Assembly: GCA_002340255.1 (NCBI GenBank)
Contig: DDLS01000099.1
Span: 1-64,000, forward strand
DNA from: Cyanobacteria bacterium UBA2566
GTDB lineage: Bacteria > Cyanobacteriota > Cyanobacteriia > Cyanobacteriales > Desertifilaceae
Length of the DNA stretch: 64,000 nt
Direction of reading: 5' to 3'
Shown here: positions 43,805 to 53,520 of the stretch, one piece after another
Layout: each line of letters opens with the position of its first letter
Numbering within the stretch: position 1 is the stretch's first letter
Translations under genes and position numbers: made by a program
Notes under the pieces: model-generated
What the model was told of the DNA's origin: nothing
What the model saw: only the letters and a program-made list of their open reading frames with translations
Database searches by the model: none

Positions 43805-43876
43805 AATGGGTAATGGGTGTAAAACAATGATTTGTAGGAGCAAAAAATTTTTCACCCCTACAGTTGATGAAATTGT

Positions 43877-44998
43877 TTAAAGACCCCTCCAAGTGTTTTG
43901 GAAATCTAGATCGTGCCAGCGATCAAATTTCGTTTCGCTTCGCGATCGCATCATCTCTACAAAGTCCTCTGAGCCGATCGCTTGTTCGACGGGCCAAACC
44001 CCTGGTTTTTTCAGTTTTCCCTGCCAAATCCACTCAGCTAAGGTTCCTGTGCCCCACCCGGCAGCGATCGCCGTATGGGGATGATAAAATCGGCTTTGAT
44101 ATTGGGCCTGTTTGCCCTGGCGCTCTCCTTCCACTTCGACAATCATGACAATACCGACACTAGAGAAGCGATCGCTAATTTGCGTCATGCGATAACTAAT
44201 TTGCGAGAGTCCTTCAATGACCCAAGGATGATTAATCCAAGATTGAGGTAATTTAGTCATCAGAGCCGTTAAACGGTTGTAAATATCGGGTGCAGAGCCG
44301 AATTTAGTAATCACATTCTGTACGGGGAAACTTTCCGCTAATGTCCAAGCTTCGGGGACATCGTACCAATAGACTCCCAGGCGATCGAATGGGGAGCCAA
44401 AGTCGATAATTTGGCGATCGCTGTAGGGGGCGATCGTTTGCCATTGTCCCCCTATCCAGGCTAAAAACGGATGTTGCAGGCCTAAAAATGTTGTTCGCAT
44501 CACCGTTATCCCTGCGCCTCCAGACCCTCCTACGGCATAATACAGGCGAATCGTTTCTACTCGATCGAATGGGTCTACTGCTTGCCGTACCATGCTATTA
44601 GAAATGCCCGGAAAAACCCCCGTATTTACAATGGCAGTAATTCCCGCTTCTTGAGCTGCGGGGGCTAATGCCAATGCTTTTTGGGTAAACGAGCGATGAT
44701 CGCTAACATCCAGATAATCCACCCCTTGTTCAATACAACCCTTGAGAACCCTAGCGTCCCGATGGTGAAACGGCCCAGCACAATGAATCACCAGTTGACT
44801 TTCGGCGATCGCCTCTTGGAGCTGCTCCCGGTTCCCTAAATCAAGAGCCAAAAATTGCCCCATGAAATCCCAATCATGCCTCGGACGCTGACGACCTGTA
44901 ACTACAATCTTTGCCCCCATGCGCCCTTGTAAATCTTGGGCCACATGATGACCAATTCTTCCGGTTCCTCCCACAATTAAGATTTGATCTTTAGCCAA
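43877..44998 (-). CDS. saccharopine dehydrogenase-like NAD(P)-binding oxidoreductase
   Basis: The N-terminal Rossmann motif ILIVGGTGRIGHHVAQDL and the continuation VIHCAGPFHHRDARVLKGCIEQGVDYLDVSDH match the saccharopine dehydrogenase NADP-binding family. In cyanobacteria proteins of this type are often of unknown substrate, since lysine is not made through saccharopine. The C-terminal 200 residues (AVGGSGGAGITVMRTTFLGLQHPF) fit the family. No membrane segment. Confidence 0.85.
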   Translation of the reverse strand: MAKDQILIVGGTGRIGHHVAQDLQGRMGAKIVVTGRQRPRHDWDFMGQFLALDLGNREQLQEAIAESQLVIHCAGPFHHRDARVLKGCIEQGVDYLDVSDHRSFTQKALALAPAAQEAGITAIVNTGVFPGISNSMVRQAVDPFDRVETIRLYYAVGGSGGAGITVMRTTFLGLQHPFLAWIGGQWQTIAPYSDRQIIDFGSPFDRLGVYWYDVPEAWTLAESFPVQNVITKFGSAPDIYNRLTALMTKLPQSWINHPWVIEGLSQISYRMTQISDRFSSVGIVMIVEVEGERQGKQAQYQSRFYHPHTAIAAGWGTGTLAEWIWQGKLKKPGVWPVEQAIGSEDFVEMMRSRSETKFDRWHDLDFQNTWRGL

Positions 44999-45285
44999 CG
45001 TCTTTACCTCAATTCGTTATGAAATCCTGACTCTTTCCCAAGAAATGGTTTTAACTATGATAAGATACTGGGTTGGCATAAGGCTTAACCATCTTAACCG
45101 TTTTCAGCCTAAAAAACAGAAAACCGATAGACTCAAATGGGGGTAAAGCAATTGAATGAGACGCTTATATAGGCTATTCAAGGAAAGTATGGAATCCCGT
45201 TTTCTTGCATTGCCTTTTGCCTTTCGCCTCTTGCCTCCTTCCTTGACTGGTTACCCTTCGCGTCTACCCTATCTTAAATTGAATT

Positions 45286-47394
45286 ATGACCGATCAAATT
45301 CGCTTTTTAATGTGTGATCCTGAACACTATGACGTGGATTATGTCATTAATCCTTGGATGGAAGGCAATATTCACAAATCCTCTCGCTCTATAGCAGTAG
45401 AACAGTGGAACAAACTTCACCATATTATTAAAGAACATGCCATCGTAGAATTAGTAAAACCGGAACAGGGATGGCCGGATATGGTGTTTACTGCTAATGC
45501 AGGTTTAGTACTGGGTAAGACGGTTGTTCTCAGCCGATTTTATCACCCTGAACGACAAGGAGAAGAACCTCATTTTAAGACCTGGTTTGAATCTCAAGGA
45601 TTCACGGTGCATGAATTACCGAAAGATGTACCTTTTGAAGGGGCAGGCGATGCTTTATTTGACCGGGAAGGAAGATGGTTGTGGGCTGGGTATGGATTTC
45701 GGTCTGAACTCGATGCTCATCCGGCGATCGCCGAATGGTTAGATGTAGAAGTTCTCTCCTTACGCTTAATGGATGAGCGCTTCTACCATCTCGATACCTG
45801 TTTCTGTCCCTTAAGCGGTGGCTATCTGCTCTACTACCCACCTGCCTTTGATGGATATTCTAATCGCCTCATTGAAATGCGGGTTCCGGCGGAAAAACGG
45901 ATTGCCATTAGTGAACCCGATGCCGTTACTTTTGCTTGCAATGCGGTCAATATTAACGATATTGTCATTCTCAATAAAGCCAGTCAAGATTTAAGAAATC
46001 GCTTAGAAACTTCTGGTTTCCGAGTCATTGAAACCCCATTAACGGAATTTTTGAAAGCTGGGGGCGCGTCGAAATGTCTCACCCTGCGAATTACCGAACC
46101 GGTACGCACAGAACTCCACGCTACCACGCAAATTGATACCCGTACCATTCACATGGTTGGCCATTTACTCGATGCAGGATTAATGAACCGGGCGTTAGAT
46201 TTGATTGTGGATGGTGGCGGTAGCTTCAAGGTTCTGAACTTCAATTTGGGCGAACAACGGCAAAGTCCCTCCGAAGCCGATGTGAAAGTGTCTGCTCCTT
46301 CGGCTGAGGTCCTCGATGATATTATGTCCCAGTTGATTGATTTGGGCGCAATACCCGCCTCTGAAGACGAGGAAGAATCGCGACGCGAACCGGTTCCTCA
46401 ACCCGGAACTGCACCAGATGATTTCTATGTCAGTACCATTTATCCCACAGAAGTGCGGATTCAGGGCACTTGGGTGAAGGTACAAAAACAACGCATGGAT
46501 GCTTCGATCGCCGTTACCTATACAGAGGAAGGACCAGTAGCTCAATGTAAATTAATACGAGATCTGGCGATCGGTGAAGATGTAATTGTCGGTACTCGCG
46601 GCATTCGCACACTGCATAAGGTGGAAACCCGGGATCAAAAAGCACCTCAAGAGTTTAGCTTTATGAGTGGTGGAGTCTCCAGCGAGCGCCGCGTAGAATT
46701 AATGGTTGAGCAGGTGGCTTGGGAGTTGCGCCATATTCGCGATCAAGGCGGTAAAGTGGTGGTGACGGCTGGCCCGGTGGTTATTCATACTGGTGGCGGA
46801 CAGCACTTAGCGACACTGATCCGGGAAGGCTATGTACAAGTGCTATTGGGTGGAAATGCGATCGCCGTCCATGATATCGAACAAGCACTGATGGGAACGT
46901 CCTTGGGTGTGGATATGAATCAAGGCGTAGCCGTACAAGGAGGGCATCGTCATCATCTGAAGGTGATTAATAAGATTCGTCGCTGTGGGAGCATCGCCCA
47001 AGCAGTAGAATCTGGAGTATTAACCAAAGGGGTGATGTACGAATGTGTCCAGAATCAAGTGCCCTTTGTCTTGGCCGGTTCCATCCGCGATGATGGTCCC
47101 TTACCCGATACCCAAATGGATATGATCGCGGCTCAACAAGAATATGCCCAACTCCTACAAGGTGCGGATATGGTGCTGATGCTCTCCTCGATGCTCCATT
47201 CCATCGGTGTCGGCAATATGACTCCTGCGGGTGTAAAAATGGTTTGTGTGGATATTAGTCCAGCCGTTGTAACCAAATTAAGCGATCGCGGTTCCTTAGA
47301 ATCGATCGGTGTAGTTACCGATGTCGGCTTATTCCTGAGTCTGCTCGTGAACCAACTCCATAAACTAACCACCGTTTATCAAACCGTTTCGTAG
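45286..47394 (+). CDS. argZ: bifunctional arginine dihydrolase/ornithine cyclodeaminase (ArgZ/AgrE)
   Basis: The N-terminal domain is an arginine dihydrolase of the guanidine-modifying superfamily. It converts arginine to ornithine, CO2 and ammonia, the first step of the cyanobacterial ornithine-ammonia cycle. Catalytic and binding residues are in place: N22, N71, the EGAGD motif at 118-122, H168 and nucleophile C264 in GGASKCLTLR. The C-terminal half (about 290-700, with VVVTAGPVVIHTGGGQHLATLI and SMLHSIGVGNMTPAG) is the TIGR00300-type domain, which in the Anabaena homologue AgrE converts ornithine to proline. Length 702 is as expected. It matters for use of cyanophycin nitrogen. Confidence 0.95.
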   Translation: MTDQIRFLMCDPEHYDVDYVINPWMEGNIHKSSRSIAVEQWNKLHHIIKEHAIVELVKPEQGWPDMVFTANAGLVLGKTVVLSRFYHPERQGEEPHFKTWFESQGFTVHELPKDVPFEGAGDALFDREGRWLWAGYGFRSELDAHPAIAEWLDVEVLSLRLMDERFYHLDTCFCPLSGGYLLYYPPAFDGYSNRLIEMRVPAEKRIAISEPDAVTFACNAVNINDIVILNKASQDLRNRLETSGFRVIETPLTEFLKAGGASKCLTLRITEPVRTELHATTQIDTRTIHMVGHLLDAGLMNRALDLIVDGGGSFKVLNFNLGEQRQSPSEADVKVSAPSAEVLDDIMSQLIDLGAIPASEDEEESRREPVPQPGTAPDDFYVSTIYPTEVRIQGTWVKVQKQRMDASIAVTYTEEGPVAQCKLIRDLAIGEDVIVGTRGIRTLHKVETRDQKAPQEFSFMSGGVSSERRVELMVEQVAWELRHIRDQGGKVVVTAGPVVIHTGGGQHLATLIREGYVQVLLGGNAIAVHDIEQALMGTSLGVDMNQGVAVQGGHRHHLKVINKIRRCGSIAQAVESGVLTKGVMYECVQNQVPFVLAGSIRDDGPLPDTQMDMIAAQQEYAQLLQGADMVLMLSSMLHSIGVGNMTPAGVKMVCVDISPAVVTKLSDRGSLESIGVVTDVGLFLSLLVNQLHKLTTVYQTVS

Positions 47395-47549
47395 CCTAAG
47401 AACCAGGGGAATGGGGGATAGGAAGCTATTACTCCTCCCCATCCCCCATTCTCCTCTTACTCCTTCATGACCCTATTGCCATCGATCAATAAATTGCTAC
47501 AATTTGAGGAACAACTGCCCATTCATTGTCATTAAGACTTTCAATCAAC

Positions 47550-47909
47550 ATGGCATCCCAACAGGTTCCCCAAGAAGTCGTCGATCAAGTCGCTGAATAT
47601 TTCAGTATTCTCTCAGAACCGATGCGCTTAAAGCTTTTAAACTTATTGCGCGATCGCGAGCATTGTGTACAAGAATTGGTCGAAGCCACCCAAACCAGCC
47701 AAGCGAACGTCTCCAAGCACCTCAAACTGATGTTACAAGCAGGAATTCTGAAACGACGATCGGAAGGAACGTCCGCTTACTATAGCGTTAAAGACGAATT
47801 AATCTTTGAACTGTGTAATTTAGTCTGCGATCGCATCGCCAGTCGAATTGAACAGCAAGCCCGTCACTTCCGAAGTTTTAGTATGACGGGCAAACAACTG
47901 ATCTCCTAG
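47550..47909 (+). CDS. ArsR-family transcriptional regulator
   Basis: A small winged-helix protein of 119 residues from ATG 47550: FSILSEPMRLKLLNLLRDREHCVQELVEATQTSQANVSKHLKLMLQAGILKRRSEGTSAYYSV. The metal-binding Cys pair (ELCVCD-type) of ArsR/SmtB is not present in the recognition helix; the only cysteines are C in REHCVQEL and the CNLVCD pair near the end, so the effector is unknown. It lies 155 bases after argZ and its 3' end overlaps the convergent GerMN gene by 4 bases. The GTG-type extension to 47526 is not favoured. Confidence 0.88.
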   Translation: MASQQVPQEVVDQVAEYFSILSEPMRLKLLNLLRDREHCVQELVEATQTSQANVSKHLKLMLQAGILKRRSEGTSAYYSVKDELIFELCNLVCDRIASRIEQQARHFRSFSMTGKQLIS

Positions 47910-48502
47910 AGGGCAAACTCTTGGTCATAGACTGCGCGAGTCATGGGTTGCTGAATTTCCAAGCCTCCCCCCCCTAAATACTCCAAGGGTTCACCTTCGA
48001 CAGACAGCCAAACTTGAGCATCTCGGTCTAAACTGGTGGCTGTATACAAAATTTGCCCTAATCGTCCCATCATCGAGGCGCTGCCGCCTCCTGTAGTAAA
48101 TTCCTGGGAAAAATTCAGGTGGATACCATCGGATTTTTGCTCTAAACTTAACACCGTTGTGCCTGGGGGAATCGTACTCGACATTTCCGGGTCGGCAGGA
48201 GCTTCTAAAACCGTTTTCAAGGCCAGGGTCAACTGCTCTTCGGATGACCCAATTGTTTTTATCTGCACAGGTGTAGAGACTAATTCTAAACTATTCCCAG
48301 TATCTTTAAGCCAATAAGCTTGAGGGATATTGTTTTCCGACGGGATAGGTTTGACTTCTTCTAGGATCGAAGATGAACTGTTAGGAGCCTGCATAGAATT
48401 AATCATCCACCAGGCTGTACCCCCTCCAGACCCTAGAATTAAGGCTGATAGTCCGACGACTAAGCCAATATGAATACCGCGATTTTGTTTGGGTTGTTCC
48501 AT
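47906..48502 (-). CDS. GerMN-domain membrane-anchored protein
   Basis: One N-terminal membrane segment (IHIGLVVGLSALILGSGGGTAWWM) leads, after a Ser/Pro linker, to a GerMN domain: SSEEQLTLALKTVLEAPADPEM, TTVLSLEQKSDGIHLNFSQEF, LGQILYTATSLDRDAQVWLSVEGEPL. GerMN domains occur in spore germination and cell-envelope proteins; here a periplasmic envelope role is likely. I chose ATG 48502. The longer frame to 48616 reads through a heptamer repeat and is probably not translated. Confidence 0.88.
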   Translation of the reverse strand: MEQPKQNRGIHIGLVVGLSALILGSGGGTAWWMINSMQAPNSSSSILEEVKPIPSENNIPQAYWLKDTGNSLELVSTPVQIKTIGSSEEQLTLALKTVLEAPADPEMSSTIPPGTTVLSLEQKSDGIHLNFSQEFTTGGGSASMMGRLGQILYTATSLDRDAQVWLSVEGEPLEYLGGGGLEIQQPMTRAVYDQEFAL

Positions 48503-48542
48503 GATTACCGTCCTTATTGAGTTGCGCGATGTTGAATACACG

Positions 48543-48584
48543 AGGGAATAGGTAATAGGGAATAGGGAATAGGAAATAGGGTAA
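48543..48584. repeat. heptameric tandem repeat (GGGAATA units)
   Basis: Five to six imperfect copies of GGGAATA in the leader of the GerMN gene. The array is the source of the Pro/Tyr/Ser-rich N-terminal extension seen if the upstream ATG at 48616 is used. Confidence 0.85.
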
Positions 48585-48633
48585 ACCAGGTTTTCCCTTC
48601 TGCCCATTACCAACATATGATATGGATCGAGGT

Positions 48634-49470
48634 CTACTCCTCTAAATCAGGATTGTCTGAAGGCTCAAAGGGCTGGATTCTAAGAAATCCAGCGATTTCC
48701 AGTTGACCTGGAGTAATATGCATCTGCAATAGGCGCAGGATTACGGAATTTGATTCGAGGGTCCGGAGGTCAACTTGTTCGCGAATTCCCCGTTGAATCA
48801 GGTTTGTGACTAAGGGAGGAACCGGTTCTTGATTGACGGTGACCTCCAGATCGACGAGTTCTAAAGCCCACCCTTTTATGATAGTGACACCGGATTCAAC
48901 AGCAAGGTTGAGTTCAAAGGGTTGGGAGGAGGATTCGGTATCCGAGTCGGGGATTTGCTGAAGTTGGACTTGAATCCGTATCCGGTTGTCTAAAAAGGTA
49001 ATTTCTGGGTTAACGATATGATAGCGCTCCAGTTGGGTTACTGCCAGGCGAGGGAGGGAAGAAATTCCCAGTTGACGCAGAAAGTCACTCATTTGGGGTG
49101 AGTTTAACCACTCATTGAGCGCTGTATCCGTGAAGCCAATGTTAATTCCCGCTTGTAAGGGCTGCTCTAGGAAAGAAACGCTGGGGCTATTTCTCAAATC
49201 GTCCAGATTTAAATCAATGGCATCGGTTTCTATTTCTAGTTTAGCCATTTGTAAGTCGTCAGTGAGCCAAATCCCTCTGCCAGCAATTCTGACCCGTTCC
49301 GCTTGACCTTGTAGCAGTCGATGAACGGGAGCATTATCGACTCGCACCTGCCAAGTTTCTGCCCTATCAAAGGTAGATTTAAGCAGAGATTGGGTGATTT
49401 GATCGACAAATAGTCCAGAAGGCGATCCCACTAGGAATAAACTCGATAAGATAAGGGTTAGGCCTTCCAT
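48634..49470 (-). CDS. DUF2993 family protein (LmeA-like)
   Basis: A probable envelope lipid-binding protein. It begins with a hydrophobic stretch (MEGLTLILSSLFLVGSPSGLF), then the DUF2993 pattern: ITQSLLKSTFDRAETWQVRVDNAPVHRLLQGQAERVRIAGRGIWL. The rest is alternating beta-type sequence to FLRIQPFEPSD. The fold resembles mycobacterial LmeA and tubular lipid-binding proteins. From ATG 49470 the length is 278 residues; the ATG at 49509 would add 13 polar residues ahead of the hydrophobic start, which is less likely. Confidence 0.82.
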   Translation of the reverse strand: MEGLTLILSSLFLVGSPSGLFVDQITQSLLKSTFDRAETWQVRVDNAPVHRLLQGQAERVRIAGRGIWLTDDLQMAKLEIETDAIDLNLDDLRNSPSVSFLEQPLQAGINIGFTDTALNEWLNSPQMSDFLRQLGISSLPRLAVTQLERYHIVNPEITFLDNRIRIQVQLQQIPDSDTESSSQPFELNLAVESGVTIIKGWALELVDLEVTVNQEPVPPLVTNLIQRGIREQVDLRTLESNSVILRLLQMHITPGQLEIAGFLRIQPFEPSDNPDLEE

Positions 49471-49538
49471 GACTGCATCTTCAGTAAGAGGTTCCTTGAT
49501 GTTATACAATGCTATAACAGAGTTTTATCACGGTCTTG

Positions 49539-49706
49539 ATGAAAACTTTAGATTGGACTCGAATTCTTCGGAATGCGGTGATTACAGCATTTTTAGCTTA
49601 TGGATCGATGAGTTTTTGGACTCAAGCCCACTGGTCTATGTTAGCTTGGGGAGCAGCGATCGGAGGATTAGTGGAGTTGGGGTTTCAAGCAGGACGCGAT
49701 CGCTAA
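49539..49706 (+). CDS. small membrane protein (55 aa)
   Basis: A short intact frame from ATG 49539 to TAA 49704-49706. It encodes MKTLDWTRILRNAVITAFLA and continues with two short hydrophobic stretches (AVITAFLAYGSM and WSMLAWGAAIGGLVELGF) joined by FWTQAHW. The composition (Trp-, Gly- and Ala-rich helices) is that of a tiny two-span membrane protein. It starts 69 bases from the divergent DUF2993 gene. No family is assigned. The convergent kinase gene ends 8 bases after it. Confidence 0.6.
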   Translation: MKTLDWTRILRNAVITAFLAYGSMSFWTQAHWSMLAWGAAIGGLVELGFQAGRDR

Positions 49707-49713
49707 AAACAGC

Positions 49714-51969
49714 CTAATCCTTAAGTAACAAAGGTTCAATTAAATCTAGAATTTTATCTAACCGATAATTGTGAGCGAGTTCACCAATCTGATCTTTAAT
49801 TTCTACTTCAGATTCAGGTAATTCATCCAGCAGCTCTAGCACTTTTTGATCGTCGGCTTCACAACAGGCTTTATGCATTTTTCCCAGCCAAGCCACCGAT
49901 ATAGACTGCATGAATTCTCTCAATTTTTCCCAAGAGTCCACAGAACTCCGAACAAAATGGTTACTGGGTTTTTGTTCTTGCTTTTCTTTTTCCGTATTAA
50001 GTTGTATCTCAGCACTTTCTTCCAGCTTTTGGAAGGGTAGAATAACGGTTGCTGTTGTGCCTATATCAACTTGGCTCTCAAGTTTAATTTGACCGCCCAT
50101 TTGCTTAACTAATTTCTGGCAGATGGGTAAACCTAATCCCATTCCTTCTTGAAACTCTCCTGTCTTAACATGACGTGAAAAAGGTTCAAATAAATGCTCT
50201 AGCTCTTCTGGTTTAATCCCACAGCCTGTATCTTTAATTTTCCATGTTATCCAATGGACTGTATTTGGATTGAAATTCAAATAATCAGGAATATTTTGAG
50301 AGAGCCGATCGACTCTCTCCCGATCTAATAGAGTGACCTGGATCGCGATCTCACCTTCGGAGGTGAATTTGGCTGCATTGTCTAACAAATATTTAAGAAT
50401 TGTTTGTAAAGGATAAGCCTCGATTTGAATCCAGGCAGGAACTTCTGAATCCACTGTGCAAATTAGGGACACATTTTGAAAAGATAATTGACTGTCAAAC
50501 GTACCCACCAGTTCATGAATTATATCATTTATCGCTACAACACTCAGGTATGTCGATGTATCTTTCTCCTCTTCATTACAGATGGAGATAACATTATTTA
50601 TCAATTCCAAAAGCTTATAACCACCACTATAAATTCCTTCAATTAGATGGTTTTGCTTGTCCGAAAAATCCCGCTCTTCACGTAAGATTTGGCTGAATCC
50701 TAAAATGCTATTTAAGGGAGTTCGTAATTCATGACTCATTTGACTAATAAACTCACTTTTAACTTGATTCGCTTTTTCGGCTACTTCATTGGCTGTTTTG
50801 AGTTGATCTATATTAACTTTTAGCTGTTCATTAATTAACTCTAATTCCTGAAATGATTGATTGAGTTTTTGTGTCATTACATTAAAGCTCATTGCCAGTG
50901 TGCCAATTTCATCTTTACTCAATACCGGTATATTAAAATTCAAGTTTCCTTGAGAAATTCTTATTGCTGCTTCGGATATTTCGGCAATAGGTTTTACTAA
51001 TCTGCGGGAAATAATATAGATCATTGTTAGAATTATGACCAGAAAAAGACAGCCAATCATAAGGATTTGGCGAGCCAAGTTTTCCGCTAAATTAAACGCT
51101 TGCTTTTGAGAAATTTCAGCAACTAAACCCATATTTTTATCTTCCAGCCACCGATAAAAGCCTAGGACTGGAACATCTTCATGGTTAATATATAATCCGG
51201 TTCCATTTTGACCTTCAAGAACAGAGTCAATAGCTAGGCTACGAATCGGCCGATCTTGATTTTCATCACCTAAGTTTAGGGAATTGACAAATGTATTTTT
51301 TCCACCAATACGACTAATCAAGTAAATCTGATTATCCTGGTCATAATCTTTGCTATTGTGAAGAACTTTATCGACTTCACCCAAGTCTAGTTCTATGGAA
51401 ATATAAGCAAGTTTCTGATTATCTCTATAAATTGGAGTGACAAAAGTAATTGCTTTATTTTGAGTCAGAACAGAATTATAAAAGATGGGGTTGATGGGAT
51501 CTTCTCGGTTCGTTACATAAGTGGTTAAATCTCCTAATGGCTGGTAGGTTTTTTCTAGAAAAGGATTAGTTGAGATAAGGACAATACCTTGATTACTTAC
51601 AATAGAAGCAATTTTTATATTGGATTTAATATCGGTGACTTTAATTAAGATATCTTTAATCTGTTTATGAATGATATCTTGAGAGAGACTGGGATCGGAG
51701 TTGGAATTTAAAAAAATATCGATTCGATCAATAATTTCTGGGATTTGGGCCAATAAAAATGCATCTTCCAACTGTAGTAAAAACCATTGGTTAATTTCGT
51801 TTTCTTTGATCGAAACAGCTAATCTAAGCTGATTGATCATGGATTGTTTGAGGGAAGAATGAGCTAGGATATAAGCGCTAGCTGCAACAAGAACCAGAAT
51901 TAAAAACGAGAGACTCGAATAATAAATAGCGAGTTTTTTAAGCAGACTTTTTTTAAAGAAACGAATCAT
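49714..51969 (-). CDS. sensor histidine kinase (dCache, HAMP, HisKA, HATPase)
   Basis: Two membrane segments (about 15-35 and 300-322) border a periplasmic dCache sensor (VVSNQGIVLISTNPF, AITFVTPIYRDNQKLAYISI). HAMP, a coiled coil, HisKA with SQMSHELRTPLNS (His413) and a HATPase domain (LLDNAAKFTSEG, KDTGCGIKPEE, GMGLGLPICQKLV) follow. Instead of a receiver, the C-terminal 110 residues go straight into a helical tail, CCEADDQKVLELLDELPESE...LIEPLLLKD, that resembles the tail of the hybrid kinases at 8404-13553. A+T content is higher than in neighbours. The cognate regulator is not adjacent. Confidence 0.92.
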   Translation of the reverse strand: MIRFFKKSLLKKLAIYYSSLSFLILVLVAASAYILAHSSLKQSMINQLRLAVSIKENEINQWFLLQLEDAFLLAQIPEIIDRIDIFLNSNSDPSLSQDIIHKQIKDILIKVTDIKSNIKIASIVSNQGIVLISTNPFLEKTYQPLGDLTTYVTNREDPINPIFYNSVLTQNKAITFVTPIYRDNQKLAYISIELDLGEVDKVLHNSKDYDQDNQIYLISRIGGKNTFVNSLNLGDENQDRPIRSLAIDSVLEGQNGTGLYINHEDVPVLGFYRWLEDKNMGLVAEISQKQAFNLAENLARQILMIGCLFLVIILTMIYIISRRLVKPIAEISEAAIRISQGNLNFNIPVLSKDEIGTLAMSFNVMTQKLNQSFQELELINEQLKVNIDQLKTANEVAEKANQVKSEFISQMSHELRTPLNSILGFSQILREERDFSDKQNHLIEGIYSGGYKLLELINNVISICNEEEKDTSTYLSVVAINDIIHELVGTFDSQLSFQNVSLICTVDSEVPAWIQIEAYPLQTILKYLLDNAAKFTSEGEIAIQVTLLDRERVDRLSQNIPDYLNFNPNTVHWITWKIKDTGCGIKPEELEHLFEPFSRHVKTGEFQEGMGLGLPICQKLVKQMGGQIKLESQVDIGTTATVILPFQKLEESAEIQLNTEKEKQEQKPSNHFVRSSVDSWEKLREFMQSISVAWLGKMHKACCEADDQKVLELLDELPESEVEIKDQIGELAHNYRLDKILDLIEPLLLKD

Positions 51970-52055
51970 AATGACAAGGTTAAAGATGCATTATTCGTGA
52001 ATGGACAGAAAAAGTGATGTTATTTTTAAATCTTTAAGACTTCACTGGATTAAGG

Positions 52056-53498
52056 TTAAAGTTGTTCTAAAAAGTTGATGAATGGTTGCCAATTATCATC
52101 CACCATAATGGGGTTCCATATGGCTTCGATCGCTGGTCTCAACAGATCGACTTGTGGATTAGCCTTTTGCAGACGATCGTCAATTTCAGCTAGTTTTTCT
52201 TCGCCGTTTCGACCTAATACCCTATGATACAAGATTTTCCAAGCCTGCCAAATTGAACTAGGGCCAGCGCTAGACCAGTTGGGAATTTCATCCATATGTT
52301 TTGACCAAATGGGATCGAAGCGATCGCGCAGACCCATAAAAAATTGAGGGTATCCGTTCTGAGTATCTTTGAGTAATTTTAGGGTTAACTCGACTAACTC
52401 CTGGGCTTCTTTTTCTTCCATTTGATCGCGATCTAAGCCTAACCGACGTAACATGAGTTGCTGGTAAGCCGGTTCATAATGAACCTTAAACTGTTCTAAA
52501 CTCTCTTGCATAGCAGTTTTGGGGATCGCTTTAGCCAGAGCGACACTGAGCAGTTCTAAATTGAGTTGACAAATCAGAGGTTGATTCCCATAACTGTAGC
52601 GTCCAGAATAATCGAAAGAAGCGGCTGTAAAATTAGGATCGTAATGGGGAATAAAAGCATAGGGCCCATAGTCAAAACTTTCACCGGTAATCGACATATT
52701 ATCGGTATTTAAAACCCCATGACAAAAACCTGCGGCCATCCATTGAGCGGCTAATTGGGCGACTCGTTGCACCAATTGATCGTAAAATCGGATGTAGCGA
52801 TCGCGTGCAGATTCAGGCTGCACTAGAGGGAAGAGCGCTGGATAATAGGTTTCAATGACATGATCTAAGAGTTTGATGATTAAATCCGATCGCTCGAAAT
52901 ACCGCAGCCGTTCAAATGTACCAAAGCGGATATGGGAGCGACTCCAGCGTACCATCACGCACGATCGCGCCGGAGACGGTTCATCGGATCGCCATAATGA
53001 CTCTCCCGTTTCGATCAGACTCAAACAACGAGAAGTCCTTACCCCTAACCGATGCAGCATTTCTCCGGCTAATATTTCCCGTACTCCCCCCTTGAGCGTC
53101 AACCGTCCATCTGCCCCCCTGGAATAGGGAGTCATGCCCGATCCTTTTGTGCCAAAATCATATAATTGGCCATCAACTGCTCGCACCTGGCCATACAAAA
53201 ACCCCCGACCATCGCCTAACCAGGGGTTGTATTCTCCAAATTGATAGCCATGATATTTGAGCGCTAAACAAGGGCGATCGCTTTCAAATTTGCCAAAAAA
53301 GTCGATAAAATGGCGATCGCTCACTTGCTGGGGATTGAGTCCCATTTGCACAAGCAGATCGTTATTTCGCCATCGCAGAATATGTTGAGGAAATTGAGCT
53401 GCTGCCACGGGATCGTAATAATCATCCCCTAAGTTTTCTAGGGCACTTTCGGTGTTTAAACTCTCAAAAGGATTCGTCTCTACCGTGTCACTCATCAC
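52056..53498 (-). CDS. selO: protein adenylyltransferase SelO (YdiU family)
   Basis: A pseudokinase-fold enzyme that transfers AMP to Ser/Thr/Tyr of target proteins and helps in redox stress. Visible signatures: YHGYQFGEYNPWLGDGRGFLYGQV, GTKGSGMTPYSRGADGRLTLKGGVREILAGE (nucleotide-binding loop) and HGVLNTDNMSITGESFDYGPYAF with the catalytic Asp. Length 480 is standard. The C-terminal selenocysteine/Cys redox motif of some members is absent, as is common in bacteria. It lies 22 bases downstream of the RelA/SpoT gene and may be co-transcribed with it. Confidence 0.94.
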   Translation of the reverse strand: MMSDTVETNPFESLNTESALENLGDDYYDPVAAAQFPQHILRWRNNDLLVQMGLNPQQVSDRHFIDFFGKFESDRPCLALKYHGYQFGEYNPWLGDGRGFLYGQVRAVDGQLYDFGTKGSGMTPYSRGADGRLTLKGGVREILAGEMLHRLGVRTSRCLSLIETGESLWRSDEPSPARSCVMVRWSRSHIRFGTFERLRYFERSDLIIKLLDHVIETYYPALFPLVQPESARDRYIRFYDQLVQRVAQLAAQWMAAGFCHGVLNTDNMSITGESFDYGPYAFIPHYDPNFTAASFDYSGRYSYGNQPLICQLNLELLSVALAKAIPKTAMQESLEQFKVHYEPAYQQLMLRRLGLDRDQMEEKEAQELVELTLKLLKDTQNGYPQFFMGLRDRFDPIWSKHMDEIPNWSSAGPSSIWQAWKILYHRVLGRNGEEKLAEIDDRLQKANPQVDLLRPAIEAIWNPIMVDDNWQPFINFLEQL

Positions 53499-53520
53499 TT
53501 GTCCTGATTATGTCCCTCTC

